The position numbers were made by a program, and so were the translations under genes. DNA of 64,000 nucleotides from Nocardioides sp. L-11A (GTDB lineage Bacteria; Actinomycetota; Actinomycetes; Propionibacteriales; Nocardioidaceae). The first letter of the stretch is position 1; each line of letters begins with the position of its first letter. The stretch covers positions 1,364,001-1,428,000 of the forward strand of contig CP124680.1 of the NCBI GenBank assembly GCA_029961745.1, read 5' to 3'. The notes under the pieces were generated by a model that saw only the letters and a list, made by a program, of their open reading frames with translations, searched no databases and was not told the origin of the DNA. Below, one piece after another: positions 9,192 through 16,659 of this stretch.

Positions 9192-9547
9192 GCGCCGTGC
9201 TGACGACCAACCGCCTGGGGTGGCTGGAGCTGCCTTCGGATGTCGAGTGCCCCACCTGGTGCAGGTTGCCACACGGCCACTCGTACGAGGACGCGCAGCT
9301 CGGTGACGGACCTGCTCGTGATCACGAGGTGGCCGTGCAGGTTGGCGCCTTCCACGTGTCCCTATCGCAGCGGGAGTCCGCGGAGGGTGCTGTAGGCCCG
9401 GTCGTGCTGCACCCGCCGCAGCTCGTACTCATCGGCCGCGGCCGGACCGCACTCGAGGTCGACGCCAACGCCCACGAGATGCGGGCGCTCGCGCGCCTAC
9501 TCCTTCGCCTGGCCGACGACGTCCTGCCGAAGGTCACGCCTGCGTGA
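9188..9547 (+). CDS. DUF6907-like small protein
   Basis: 119 residues; GTG 9188 overlaps the integrase stop. It begins with CPTWCRLPHGHSYED, followed by acidic and His residues, then a beta-rich middle and a C-terminal helix HEMRALARLLLRLADDV. This resembles DUF6907 proteins common in actinobacterial phages and mobile elements (a Cys/His zinc knuckle followed by a small alpha-beta domain). Role unknown. Its last 51 bp overlap a convergent zinc-ribbon gene on the minus strand. Confidence 0.55.
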   Translation: MSAVLTTNRLGWLELPSDVECPTWCRLPHGHSYEDAQLGDGPARDHEVAVQVGAFHVSLSQRESAEGAVGPVVLHPPQLVLIGRGRTALEVDANAHEMRALARLLLRLADDVLPKVTPA

Positions 9548-9709
9548 CGGAATGCGCCGTGCCAGCATGAACAGGGAGCACCCGTCGTGCTGGCACGGCC
9601 CCGTCCATGTGACCCGCCCGGGCGCTGCTCGCGTCTCTGTGACGTGGCCGTTGGCGCACGTCCCTCGTGTCTGGCACCCGCGTGGCTGTGGTCGATTGTC
9701 AGTCGGCAT
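9497..9709 (-). CDS. Small zinc-ribbon protein
   Basis: 70 residues from ATG at 9709. The pattern C-x5-C-x2-GH, then GPCQHDGC and MLARRIPSRR, is a typical short four-ligand zinc ribbon of mobile-element proteins. It is the first of the minus-strand genes that fill the rest of the element. It overlaps the end of the convergent DUF6907-like gene. Probably nucleic-acid binding, by analogy only. Confidence 0.5.
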   Translation of the reverse strand: MPTDNRPQPRGCQTRGTCANGHVTETRAAPGRVTWTGPCQHDGCSLFMLARRIPSRRRDLRQDVVGQAKE

Positions 9710-9770
9710 GCGGTGAACGCTCGCGGGAGCACGCGCTCAACGGGAAGGTGACAATCGGCGTGTCGGGGAG

Positions 9771-10022
9771 TTACCCCTCATGAATCGACGCGTCAGCGAG
9801 CGCCCGCTGCACCGTGGACCGCGAGATGTCGGCGACGTCGACTGCCCATCGTTCAGTGCGTCCGTACCAGTCGAGCCCCTGCGTGATCAGCCGGTTGCGT
9901 CGGCGGAGCTCGTCGACCAGCTGTTGCCTCAGCTCCTTGACGCGCAGCTGGCTGTCGATCAGCTCAAGCTCCAGATCGGCGAGCTTGTCCATCTGGTCTT
10001 CGCTCAGGTCATCGTCGGCCAT
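9771..10022 (-). CDS. Small coiled-coil / helix-turn-helix protein
   Basis: 83 residues, very charged. The first half is a likely coiled coil (SEDQMDKLADLELELIDSQLRVKELRQQL). The end, DVADISRSTVQRALADASI, looks like the recognition helix of a small HTH. It may be an element-encoded regulator. No family recognised. Confidence 0.5.
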   Translation of the reverse strand: MADDDLSEDQMDKLADLELELIDSQLRVKELRQQLVDELRRRNRLITQGLDWYGRTERWAVDVADISRSTVQRALADASIHEG

Positions 10023-10331
10023 GACGGGCAGTATCGGCCGTCTGCCCGCCGCGTCCGGGCATCCATTCGGCGCGTCACGTGCGCCTGGTTGCCCAGAGGT
10101 GCAGGAATGTCGAGCTCGTGTGGCCAGAGCGGGTCCTTGCCCTCCGAGCGCTGGTCGAGGACGTGGCCTGGGGCTGCTGCTCGCTGCACCGTGGACCGCG
10201 GGCCGGCAATGCGCGGGGGACCGGCCGCCCGTTGACGGATGCTCGTGCCAGCTCGTTGCTCGCCCTGGTCCTCGTAGCTGCCCTCCTCGCAGAGGTGTGG
10301 CCGCCGAGTCCTTCGTTTATGAGCCTGCGGA
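10023..10331. other. Spacer A without a supported gene
   Basis: About 310 bp between two minus-strand genes. Open frames here have no convincing start or composition. It contains a low-complexity GTC/CTG-rich tract (10225-10300) that shares TCGTGCCAGCTCGT and a CCCTGGTCCTCGT block with spacer B at 13270-13350. No terminator or RNA gene was identified. Confidence 0.5.
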
Positions 10332-10517
10332 CTACTCCTCGTCGGCGCCAGGTATGACGAGCTCGCCGACGTGATGACTCGAGTCGGTCGAGCACTGGTA
10401 ACTGTTGAGGACGATGTCGCGCTGTGCGGTGCGACGGATCTCCTTGACGAAGTCGACGGGCGCGCCGCAGGTCGCACACTGGAAGCCGCTGGTCTGACTC
10501 TTTCGCTCCACGTTCAT
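10332..10517 (-). CDS. Small zinc-finger-like protein
   Basis: 61 residues from ATG 10517. FQCATCGAPVDF near residues 12-23 gives one CxxC knuckle, with YQCSTD and a His pair (SSHH) further on as possible remaining ligands. Composition is like the other small Cys-rich proteins of this element. Function unknown. Confidence 0.5.
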   Translation of the reverse strand: MNVERKSQTSGFQCATCGAPVDFVKEIRRTAQRDIVLNSYQCSTDSSHHVGELVIPGADEE

Positions 10518-10585
10518 GGTCCCGGACCGTATCGCGCGCCGAAGCATGCTGAAGACGGCCGGCCACGGGCTGGGCGCCAATGGCG

Positions 10586-10945
10586 CTATCGCCGAGAGAA
10601 CACCACGATCCTGCGATCGTCGGGCAGGTACCTCCACAGGACCCCACTTGGGTGACCCTGCTCTACCTCTCGGTCCAGGATCTCCTGGGCAGCTGCCATG
10701 TACTTGCTCACGTCCTCCAGCTCGAGATCGTCCGCGACGATCAAGAGCCGATACTCCTCGGGTCGACTCGGAAACGCGTTCGGGTCGACGACGAGCAGCG
10801 CGCGAGTGTTCGAGATGGTTGGGCCCAGCACAGAAGGCAGCGCCCACAGGTCCGGGCGCTCGGCCGCAGCGCAGGAGGTGAGACGGGTGCGGTCGCTGAT
10901 GCTTCGGATGGCCTGTCGAGCTAGGTAGTCGTCGTGTGCGGACAT
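10586..10945 (-). CDS. Hypothetical protein
   Basis: 119 residues with ordinary, non-repetitive composition. It begins MSAHDDYLARQAI and has alternating hydrophobic strands (YRLLIVADDLELEDVSKYMAAAQEIL) followed by WRYLPDDRRIVVFSRR. No domain is recognised. It lies within the element between the zinc-finger-like gene and the ImmA gene, all in the same direction. Confidence 0.5.
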   Translation of the reverse strand: MSAHDDYLARQAIRSISDRTRLTSCAAAERPDLWALPSVLGPTISNTRALLVVDPNAFPSRPEEYRLLIVADDLELEDVSKYMAAAQEILDREVEQGHPSGVLWRYLPDDRRIVVFSRR

Positions 10946-11254
10946 GGATCCAGCATCGCAGCAGCCCAGGCGGATCGTCCCTGTCTCCGAGGCGGACGCG
11001 CGGGAGGAGCCACCGGGGATGGTTCCTGGCCGAGCATTTTGCGGCTGCTCATACGCCGTCCGCCCGCTGCTCGTCCCCGACAGTGCAGAACCGGGCCGGG
11101 CGACGCAAGAACGCCGACGCCCGGTTCCCGAGGTTCTCCGGGCGGTCCACCGGGGACCAGGGCGACGACGACGCGGGTGAAGGCCGACTTCTACGCCGTC
11201 GGCGATCAGGAGGTTCCTGGTGCTCCCACGCCCGGAGCGTTGAGCGGCTCGGGC
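10946..11254. other. Gap of about 310 bp, no gene seen
   Basis: Lies downstream of the ImmA/IrrE gene and upstream of the 119-residue gene on the minus strand. Frames on both strands are open by GC bias only. A promoter for the genes below 10945 could be here, but no clear box is visible. Confidence 0.4.
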
Positions 11255-12400
11255 CTAGATGGCCGCTCCTCGACGGTTTACCCGGCGGGCTGCCAGGTCG
11301 ATGACTGGCGCGGACTCCGCTACCGGCTCCCACGCCATCCACGAGGTGATGAAGATCGTGTCGAGCAAAGCGGCTTCCGAGGCAGCGCTCTCGAACCCGT
11401 CGCCCATCCGATCGCGAGCGCTGCGGGCGAACCAGATCGCGCGCTCGTTCACGACCTCGACCGGCTCACGCTTGTTCATGCCACGTGACGAGATCTGCTT
11501 GTACAGGCTGCGTGCCTGGTCGGAGTCGATCCGATGAAGTTGCTGAAGCCGGATCACCATCGCCTTGATCGCGACGCCCCACCGTCCCTTCATCTTCGTC
11601 AGCGTCGAGAGAGTTGCGCGGCCACCGAGTTCGTCGAGGTGCGCGAGGAAGGCATCGCCTGGAAGCAGGAAGGCGCCAGCGAAGCGGTGCGCCTGCTTCT
11701 CGATCGCCTTTGCTTCCTCGGTGGTGTCGGGTGCCGGATGCGAGGCGTGAAGCGTCAGGTGGGCAAGCTCATGGGCAAGCGTGAACCGCTGTCGATCACC
11801 CGGCACGCCGTCGTTGCCGGAAGGCCTGGCGACTCGAAGCACGGGGATGCCGTCGACGTACATCGACATCCCGAGGTGCTTCCCGAGCTCGGACTCCAGC
11901 GGTAGGACCACGCAGCCGAGTCGCTCGGCTGCGCGAGTGACGTTCGGGATCGGAGTGTCGATGTCGATGCTCGCGGCCTCGCGGACCGTCGCGGCGAAAT
12001 CGTCGATTGCCTCTTCGTCGTTGAGGTCACCGCGGAAGATCGGCAGTGAGTCCGGAACGAGTCGCAGCCCGAGACCCTTGAACGCCTCGATGGCGAGCAA
12101 GGTGTCCGCGATGTGCTGGTCGACGACCTTCTTCGGCGCGTCAGCGTACGCGCGCAGCCATGGACGGGTGAACAGCACGTCCGGGAGCGGCCGCGCGAGA
12201 AGTTGGGGCGCGCAGTGCAGCACCCGGGCGAGGTTCTCGATGACGCCAGCGTCAACGTCGTGCTGCCCCGCTTCGAGCCGAGTCAACGCGCTGGCGCTGA
12301 CGTCCACCATGGTGGCGAGCTCGGTGCGGGAGTAGCCGGCGGCGGTGCGCATGCGCTGCAGGCGCTCGCCGTTGACGCTGATCGTGGTCGCGGTGCTCAT
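11255..12400 (-). CDS. XRE-family regulator fused to ImmA/IrrE metallopeptidase
   Basis: 381 residues from ATG 12400. Residues ~9-66 are a Cro/CI helix-turn-helix (LQRMRTAAGYSRTELATMVDVSASALTRLE). The C-terminal half is an ImmA/IrrE (DUF955) zinc peptidase with HELAH at 210-214 and a downstream E-x2-AHRFAGAFLLP. In known elements such proteins cleave or control repressors in response to DNA damage or signals; in other cases the fusion acts as an antitoxin. It is coupled through an ATGA overlap to the 206-residue gene upstream, and the operon starts at a large inverted repeat. Confidence 0.85.
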   Translation of the reverse strand: MSTATTISVNGERLQRMRTAAGYSRTELATMVDVSASALTRLEAGQHDVDAGVIENLARVLHCAPQLLARPLPDVLFTRPWLRAYADAPKKVVDQHIADTLLAIEAFKGLGLRLVPDSLPIFRGDLNDEEAIDDFAATVREAASIDIDTPIPNVTRAAERLGCVVLPLESELGKHLGMSMYVDGIPVLRVARPSGNDGVPGDRQRFTLAHELAHLTLHASHPAPDTTEEAKAIEKQAHRFAGAFLLPGDAFLAHLDELGGRATLSTLTKMKGRWGVAIKAMVIRLQQLHRIDSDQARSLYKQISSRGMNKREPVEVVNERAIWFARSARDRMGDGFESAASEAALLDTIFITSWMAWEPVAESAPVIDLAARRVNRRGAAI

Positions 12401-13017
12401 GCTCCGGTCCCACCGGCCGCGAAGCCGGTGTCGTCGTCGCGGTCGGAGTCGAAGCCGGGCAGGTCGTCCTCGTCGTCCGGGATGAACCGGTCGCCGTCGG
12501 GCGAGAAGCCCGCCAGGCCCAGAAGGGTCACGTCGGCCAGTACGAGCTTGAAGATCACGTCGCCAGTCACGCGTACGGCGCGGGCCGCGAAGATGTCGTC
12601 GACGATGCCGCCGTCGTCGGTGGTGTAGCCGAAGATCCACCGCTCGTGGCGCCAAAGGGACTCGATCTCGGCGTCGGTGATGTCGAGGATGGCGGGGGAG
12701 TCGACGATGACGTCGAAGGTCTCGGTCTCGGTCTCCTCGTCGACGACCTTGGTGGCCTTGCGGACCCGGAACCGCCGGTCGGCGTCGTCCACCAGCAACT
12801 GGAGGTCGCAGCCGCCGCCAGACACCGGGATTACGCCGATGCCGAACCGGCCCGCGGTCTCCTCAATCGTGTCGAGCACGAGGTTGCGAGATAGGGCAGA
12901 CTGAGGGCCACGACTGCGCCGGAAGGCGGGGTCGAGGCTGGTGGCCTTGTCGATGTTGTGTCCGCGGTCGCTGAACACCTCGCGGATCTCGTCGGCGAGA
13001 CGGTGCATTGCCTCCAT
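12397..13017 (-). CDS. Partner protein of the XRE-ImmA gene, unknown family
   Basis: 206 residues, acidic, no family recognised. A mixed alpha/beta core (about residues 35-170) includes DVIVDSPAILDITDAEIESLWRHERWIFGY and is followed by an Asp-rich disordered tail. Because it precedes and overlaps the XRE-ImmA gene, it may be the toxin-like or substrate partner of that protein. Start choice is uncertain: ATG 13017 has a weak ribosome site, and a second ATG lies three codons later just after GGAGG. Confidence 0.6.
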   Translation of the reverse strand: MEAMHRLADEIREVFSDRGHNIDKATSLDPAFRRSRGPQSALSRNLVLDTIEETAGRFGIGVIPVSGGGCDLQLLVDDADRRFRVRKATKVVDEETETETFDVIVDSPAILDITDAEIESLWRHERWIFGYTTDDGGIVDDIFAARAVRVTGDVIFKLVLADVTLLGLAGFSPDGDRFIPDDEDDLPGFDSDRDDDTGFAAGGTGA

Positions 13018-13023
13018 AGCCCT

Positions 13024-13066
13024 AGTGTGACATTGGCGTGAAAAATATTCAAGCCAAAGTCACACT
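13024..13066. promoter_or_regulatory. Large inverted repeat operator upstream of the XRE-ImmA operon
   Basis: AGTGTGACATTGGC (13024-13037) and GCCAAAGTCACACT (13053-13066) are 14-bp arms matching at 13 of 14 positions, around a 15-bp AT-rich spacer containing AAAAATATTC. The left arm ends 7 bp before the start of the 206-residue gene. AT-rich DNA is rare here, so this is likely the operon promoter with the binding site of the XRE domain. Confidence 0.65.
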
Positions 13067-13606
13067 GCGATTTCGGTGGGTCGAACCCAGGCCCGGTGGC
13101 ACGGCGCGGCGGTCCTCCTGAAGGCAACGTAGCCGGTTCGCGGAACCGCGTCCTACGCCACCCGGCCGAGTGATCGAGCGGCTTGGAGTCGAGCGCCCGG
13201 AAGTGCCGTACTCGGCTCATGCCGAACCGCTCGAGGTTCGCGGGGTCTAATGCGGTGGCGTGCCGCCAGCCACGGTGCTCGTGCCGAGGCTTGTCGTGCC
13301 AGCTCGTGGCCGGGGCTGCTCGGGCTTGCCCTGGTCCTCGTCGCGGTCCTCCTCTCGGGGTACTCGCCGGGTCCGCCATCGTCAGCAGCTCGTCGACGGT
13401 CTCCATGCTCCTGGCAGAGTTCGTGAGCGTTCGGCCGGCTGATCCTGGCTGTCCGTTCGCGGCCCGGAGATGCCCCCGGTGGCGGTAGTCGAGCTCTGGC
13501 CGGGTTGCGCGTGGTCCGTCGCGGTGGTCGTGGCGTGGTCGAGTTTGCGCGGGCTGCTCGGGGCGGGCTGATCGTCGCCGTGGTCGAGCTCGCGTCGGGA
13601 CGATGC
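13067..13606. other. Spacer B, about 540 bp without a supported gene
   Basis: Lies between the inverted repeat and the next minus-strand gene. It is low-complexity GTGGTCG/GCTGCTCG-rich sequence with blocks shared with spacer A. A minus-strand frame runs through it (residues such as HFRALDSKPLDHSAGWRRTRF) but continues into the 206-residue gene in another frame. It could be a remnant gene. Confidence 0.5.
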
Positions 13607-14230
13607 CTAGTCAGCCGTGCCCAGATCGATACGGACCGCGCTGACGTACACCTCGATGCTGTCCCTCAAATCACTGGTCATCGTCTTCATCCCCGCGAGA
13701 ATCTTCTTCCGCTCTTCAAGATCACCGTCACGGTCGCCGTCGAAGATCGAGGTCAGCCGAACGAACTCGAGATACAACGCTGCGATGACCGACTGCGCGT
13801 CCGCCGCCACCTGCTTCGACTTCTCCGATCCGATGATTTCGACCCGAGCGCCGGCGTTGTCCAAGGCGTCCCGCTCGTCTTCGCTGAGCAGTTCATCGGT
13901 GAAGTCCTCCGGATTGCCGGTGTAACTTCCTGTGGTCTCCGAGAAGTTCAGAAGCCGCCACGTGACCATCCATCTGGCCTTCCGCAGTTCTGCGACAAGT
14001 GCTTCGTGGGCTTCCTGTCGCGCTTCGCGCCAGACTTCGGAACGCGCATCGGTCCTGGCCTGGTTGGCTTGCTGCAACTGGAACTCGCGGTCAGCCTCCC
14101 GCTCGTCGGCGTCCTCCCTGCGACGTCGGTCCTCCCGCCGAGTGTTCAAGACGTTCTGTATGAAGAGGAACAGGCCCGTGACGATGGCGGCCCATGCGAC
14201 GTCAGGGACGCTCTTCAAGAAGTCATGCAC
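13607..14230 (-). CDS. Membrane-anchored coiled-coil protein of unknown function
   Basis: 207 residues. One transmembrane segment at about residues 10-27 (VAWAAIVTGLFLFIQNVL), followed by a long charged coiled coil (RREDRRRREDADEREADREFQLQQ... to about residue 85) and a helical cytoplasmic domain. This is a common layout for accessory proteins in mobile elements, some of which belong to defence systems, but no known domain is visible. Confidence 0.55.
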   Translation of the reverse strand: MHDFLKSVPDVAWAAIVTGLFLFIQNVLNTRREDRRRREDADEREADREFQLQQANQARTDARSEVWREARQEAHEALVAELRKARWMVTWRLLNFSETTGSYTGNPEDFTDELLSEDERDALDNAGARVEIIGSEKSKQVAADAQSVIAALYLEFVRLTSIFDGDRDGDLEERKKILAGMKTMTSDLRDSIEVYVSAVRIDLGTAD

Positions 14231-14772
14231 GTGAGGATCCTTCCAGGTCGCCGCGCCGCTATGCCCTAGATCTAGGGCGACACTCGCCGCCGTGAGTACG
14301 CCTCTCCGCCCTGTGGCGAGGCGAGGTTGGCCGCGCCGTTCCCGCCAAGGGACGTGCCCGAGAACCGTGGAGACTGCACGCTCTCCGACGTCGCCCGTCG
14401 CCGAAGTCGAGCAAGTGGCTGGGCAGCTCGTCGTCCGTTGCAGTGGCCGAGGTCATCGACCACCACCGCCGCCGTCGCCGGCTGCTCGGCGCCGTCGTGG
14501 TCGAACTCGTGGCCGGGCAACGCGTGGGTGAGCGTGTGCCCGTGGCCGGGCAACGCGTGGGTGAGCGTGTGCCCGTGGCCGGGCAACGCGTGGGTGAGCG
14601 TGTGCCCGTGACCGGGCTGTTCGGCCCCGGTCGGCGTGGTCGTCCCCGGCTGCTCGTCGCCTGGTGGCCGAGTGGCCGCGCTACTTGTCGTCGGTCGCAG
14701 TGGCCGAGGTCGTCGAGACCGCAGCGACGATGGGCCTAGCGATGTAGGAGGCGATTGGTCGCCTCGATGGGG
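14231..14772. other. Spacer C, about 540 bp, low complexity
   Basis: No convincing gene. It has internal duplication (a GCAGTGGCCGAGGTC block at about 14431 and again at 14698) and the 33-bp tandem array at 14509-14607. A minus-strand frame without a good start would encode repeats of PGHGHTLTHAL and AEQP, most likely a by-product of the DNA repeat. Confidence 0.5.
14509..14607. repeat. Three perfect 33-bp tandem repeats
   Basis: Three identical contiguous 33-bp units at 14509-14541, 14542-14574 and 14575-14607, each starting GTGGCCGGGCAACGCGTGGG; a diverged partial copy follows. They are head-to-tail without unique spacers, so this is a minisatellite and not a CRISPR array. Confidence 0.9.
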
Positions 14773-15417
14773 CTACTGGTCGTGCAGGAGGTCGAGTAGC
14801 TCCCCAGCCGTGTCGGTCAGGTTCCAGTCGTAGTCGACCTCGATCGTGTCGTACTCGCGGCCGTCCTGCGACGCATCGGAGACCGAGCCGATCGGCACAC
14901 GCTCGACCAATCCAAGCTGCTCGAGACGACTCAGGATCGGTCGCGCGATCGCTGGACCGATCCCGAGCGTGTCCGCGAGAAACCTCACCGGTCGAGCACC
15001 CAACTCGTGCCGCTCCTCGCGGGAGGCGCGGCTCATCGCAACGATCGCGCGCAGGTCCAGCACCTCGAGCTCAGTGGCCAGGCGCAGCAGGATGACCGAC
15101 TCATCGACCTTGGCCGTGTCGTCGACGAGCGCGCCCGATGCCACGGCCCCGCCGAGGAGTTTGATCTTCAAGTCCGAGGTCGACGAGACCGCTGCGTCGA
15201 CAGCCACGCGGAACATTTCTTCCAGCCGCTCGTCCTCCCTCACCGCGTTGAGGAGGTCGCCCATCGCGACCCTGCGCTCGATCGCCTCCTGCAGCTTGTC
15301 GGCCCGGCGCTCCTCGCGTTCGAAGCGCTCCCGCCGCCACTCCGCAACGACGTCTCCGCGCCGCAGGAGACGCAAGATGGCCTGAGAATGCGGGCTCGGC
15401 CCCAATCCGTCACTCAT
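14773..15417 (-). CDS. Hypothetical protein with a C-terminal winged-helix-like segment
   Basis: 214 residues from ATG 15417; ATG 15435 would add six residues, and neither has a strong ribosome site. A charged N-terminal coiled coil (WRRERFEREERRADKLQEAIERR) is followed by an alpha-helical middle. The end, FLADTLGIGPAIARPILSRL then QLGLVERV, resembles a winged helix. No family recognised. The next gene upstream is divergent, with about 210 bp between them. Confidence 0.5.
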   Translation of the reverse strand: MSDGLGPSPHSQAILRLLRRGDVVAEWRRERFEREERRADKLQEAIERRVAMGDLLNAVREDERLEEMFRVAVDAAVSSTSDLKIKLLGGAVASGALVDDTAKVDESVILLRLATELEVLDLRAIVAMSRASREERHELGARPVRFLADTLGIGPAIARPILSRLEQLGLVERVPIGSVSDASQDGREYDTIEVDYDWNLTDTAGELLDLLHDQ

Positions 15418-15630
15418 GCCGACCGATGGTGGCATGACCCGTCGACGTCCGCCGAGAGTTCAGGGGCATGTCGAGTGGACAGCCCTCTGTGAGCCGACGC
15501 CGGCCTACACTCCGTTCTGAGTGGGGCGCGGCCCCGGCGAACAGCTGGGGATACGGCCCCGCTCACTATCGGGAACTCTGCCGAAAAACGCCAGACTCGC
15601 GGCGAGGTGGGGCCGCTAGCCTCACCCCTC

Positions 15631-16246
15631 GTGAGTAACGTCCCCGACCGTCCCTCCAGCATCCGTCGGCTGGGCGCCCTCGCCGCTTCTCATCCGATCA
15701 TCACGGCGGGCTTCGCCGCGCTCGGCGGCCTCATGCTCGGCTGATGCGAGCAGCTGTGACGTCGACATCGCTGCCGTCGAGGCAGCCGGAACCTGGGTCG
15801 GCGCGGTCGGCACGATCCTTGCGGTCCTCGCGGCCGTCGTCACCATCCGCTCAGGAGAGCAGTCGCGTCTCGACGTGCTGGCTGCGCACGCCCGAGACGA
15901 GGCGGCGCACGAATCCCGGCTACGAGCCGCCGCCAGGGCGGTCCAGATCAGGGGTTGAATCTGCGAGTACCACCACGACCTGCCGTCGATGCTCTACTTC
16001 GGCGTCCAGAACACCGGCTCCATGCCCATCACCTCTGTTCGGCCGGTGTATGACCATCCCTTTCTCGGGAGGCTCGTCGTTGGCGAGTCCGGCGGCGTCC
16101 CTTCCGGCGGGAATCACGAGTTCCGCCTCGTCCTCCCCGACCCCACAGACACCCCGGACGACTGCATTGAGACGACGGAGATGACCTTCGAGATCGAGGG
16201 CACGAGATGGCGCAGGAAGGGACGCGGCGAAGTCGAGCGCCTTTAG
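15631..16246 (+). pseudogene. Broken membrane-protein gene (frameshift plus stop)
   Basis: GTG 15631 opens a frame giving a start with one membrane segment (HPIITAGFAALGGLMLG) that stops at 15742. The overlapping frame from 15740 carries straight on with a second membrane segment (AAGTWVGAVGTILAVLAAVVTI) and a coiled coil, and is then interrupted by TGA at 15956. The same frame continues after the TGA with well-formed protein (EYHHDLPSMLYFGVQNTGSM to the TAG at 16244). Together the three pieces form a single protein of about 205 residues with a layout usual for small phage or element membrane proteins. Two lesions indicate decay. Confidence 0.6.
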
Positions 16247-16518
16247 AGACGGCCTGGCCCGATCTCGAGGAGTGCGCATCGCCGGCTGGTCGTCGTTGCG
16301 ATGGTCGTTCCCCAGCTGCTCGTCCGCCGGCTGCTCGTCGCGGTGGTCGCGGTGGTCGACTTCGTGGCGGGCTGCTCGTGCGTCGGCGCGCGTGGGCGCT
16401 GGTCGGAGCTCGCCCGCCGCAGGAGCTTCTTGGCCGGCTGGCTCGTGCCCATGCGCGCCGCGTGGGCGGGACCGCCGCGTGGGTGAGCCGGCGCCCGTCG
16501 CCGGCGGCTCGCATCCAG
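16247..16518. other. Spacer D, about 270 bp, low complexity
   Basis: GCTGCTCGTC and GTGGTCG repeats like those in spacers B and C; no supported gene. Confidence 0.5.
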
Positions 16519-16659
16519 TCAGCCACGCAGCCGATCGTTGCTGCTTGGTCCGGCCAGCCGGTCAGGTTGCGGGCAGACCCACTCGACGCCCTTGGACCTC
16601 TTGGTGATGGTGTGCGTGGTCCACGGCTGCTTGCACTGCTCGCATGGGTACTTCTTCAC
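16519..16659 (-). CDS. Very small zinc-finger protein coupled to the Rep-like gene
   Basis: 46 residues from GTG 16659, which overlaps the stop of the Rep-like gene (GTGA), so they are translated together. The sequence has a CEQC knuckle (residues 6-9) and a later VCPQPDR; KKYPCEQCKQPWTTHT resembles a treble-clef-like start. Stop TGA at 16519-16521. Function unknown; its position suggests a role with the putative initiator. Confidence 0.55.
   Translation of the reverse strand: MKKYPCEQCKQPWTTHTITKRSKGVEWVCPQPDRLAGPSSNDRLRG

Noticed and set aside
9567..9716. Plus-strand small frame of 49 codons with several Cys
   Set aside because: The minus-strand frame at 9497-9709 has a better zinc-ribbon pattern and direction; both cannot easily be real.
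12831..13406. Minus-strand frame running through spacer B
   Set aside because: Overlaps 187 bp of the 206-residue gene in another frame and lacks any domain; may be a remnant only.
14272..14586. Minus-strand frame with PGHGHTLTHAL repeats
   Set aside because: Repetition is explained by the 33-bp DNA repeat; only a TTG start with no ribosome site.
14509..14607. Possible CRISPR array
   Set aside because: The three 33-bp units are contiguous with no spacers and no cas genes are near, so it is a tandem repeat.
15956..15958. TGA read as selenocysteine
   Set aside because: No hairpin element or selenoprotein context, and an additional frameshift is present upstream; decay is simpler.
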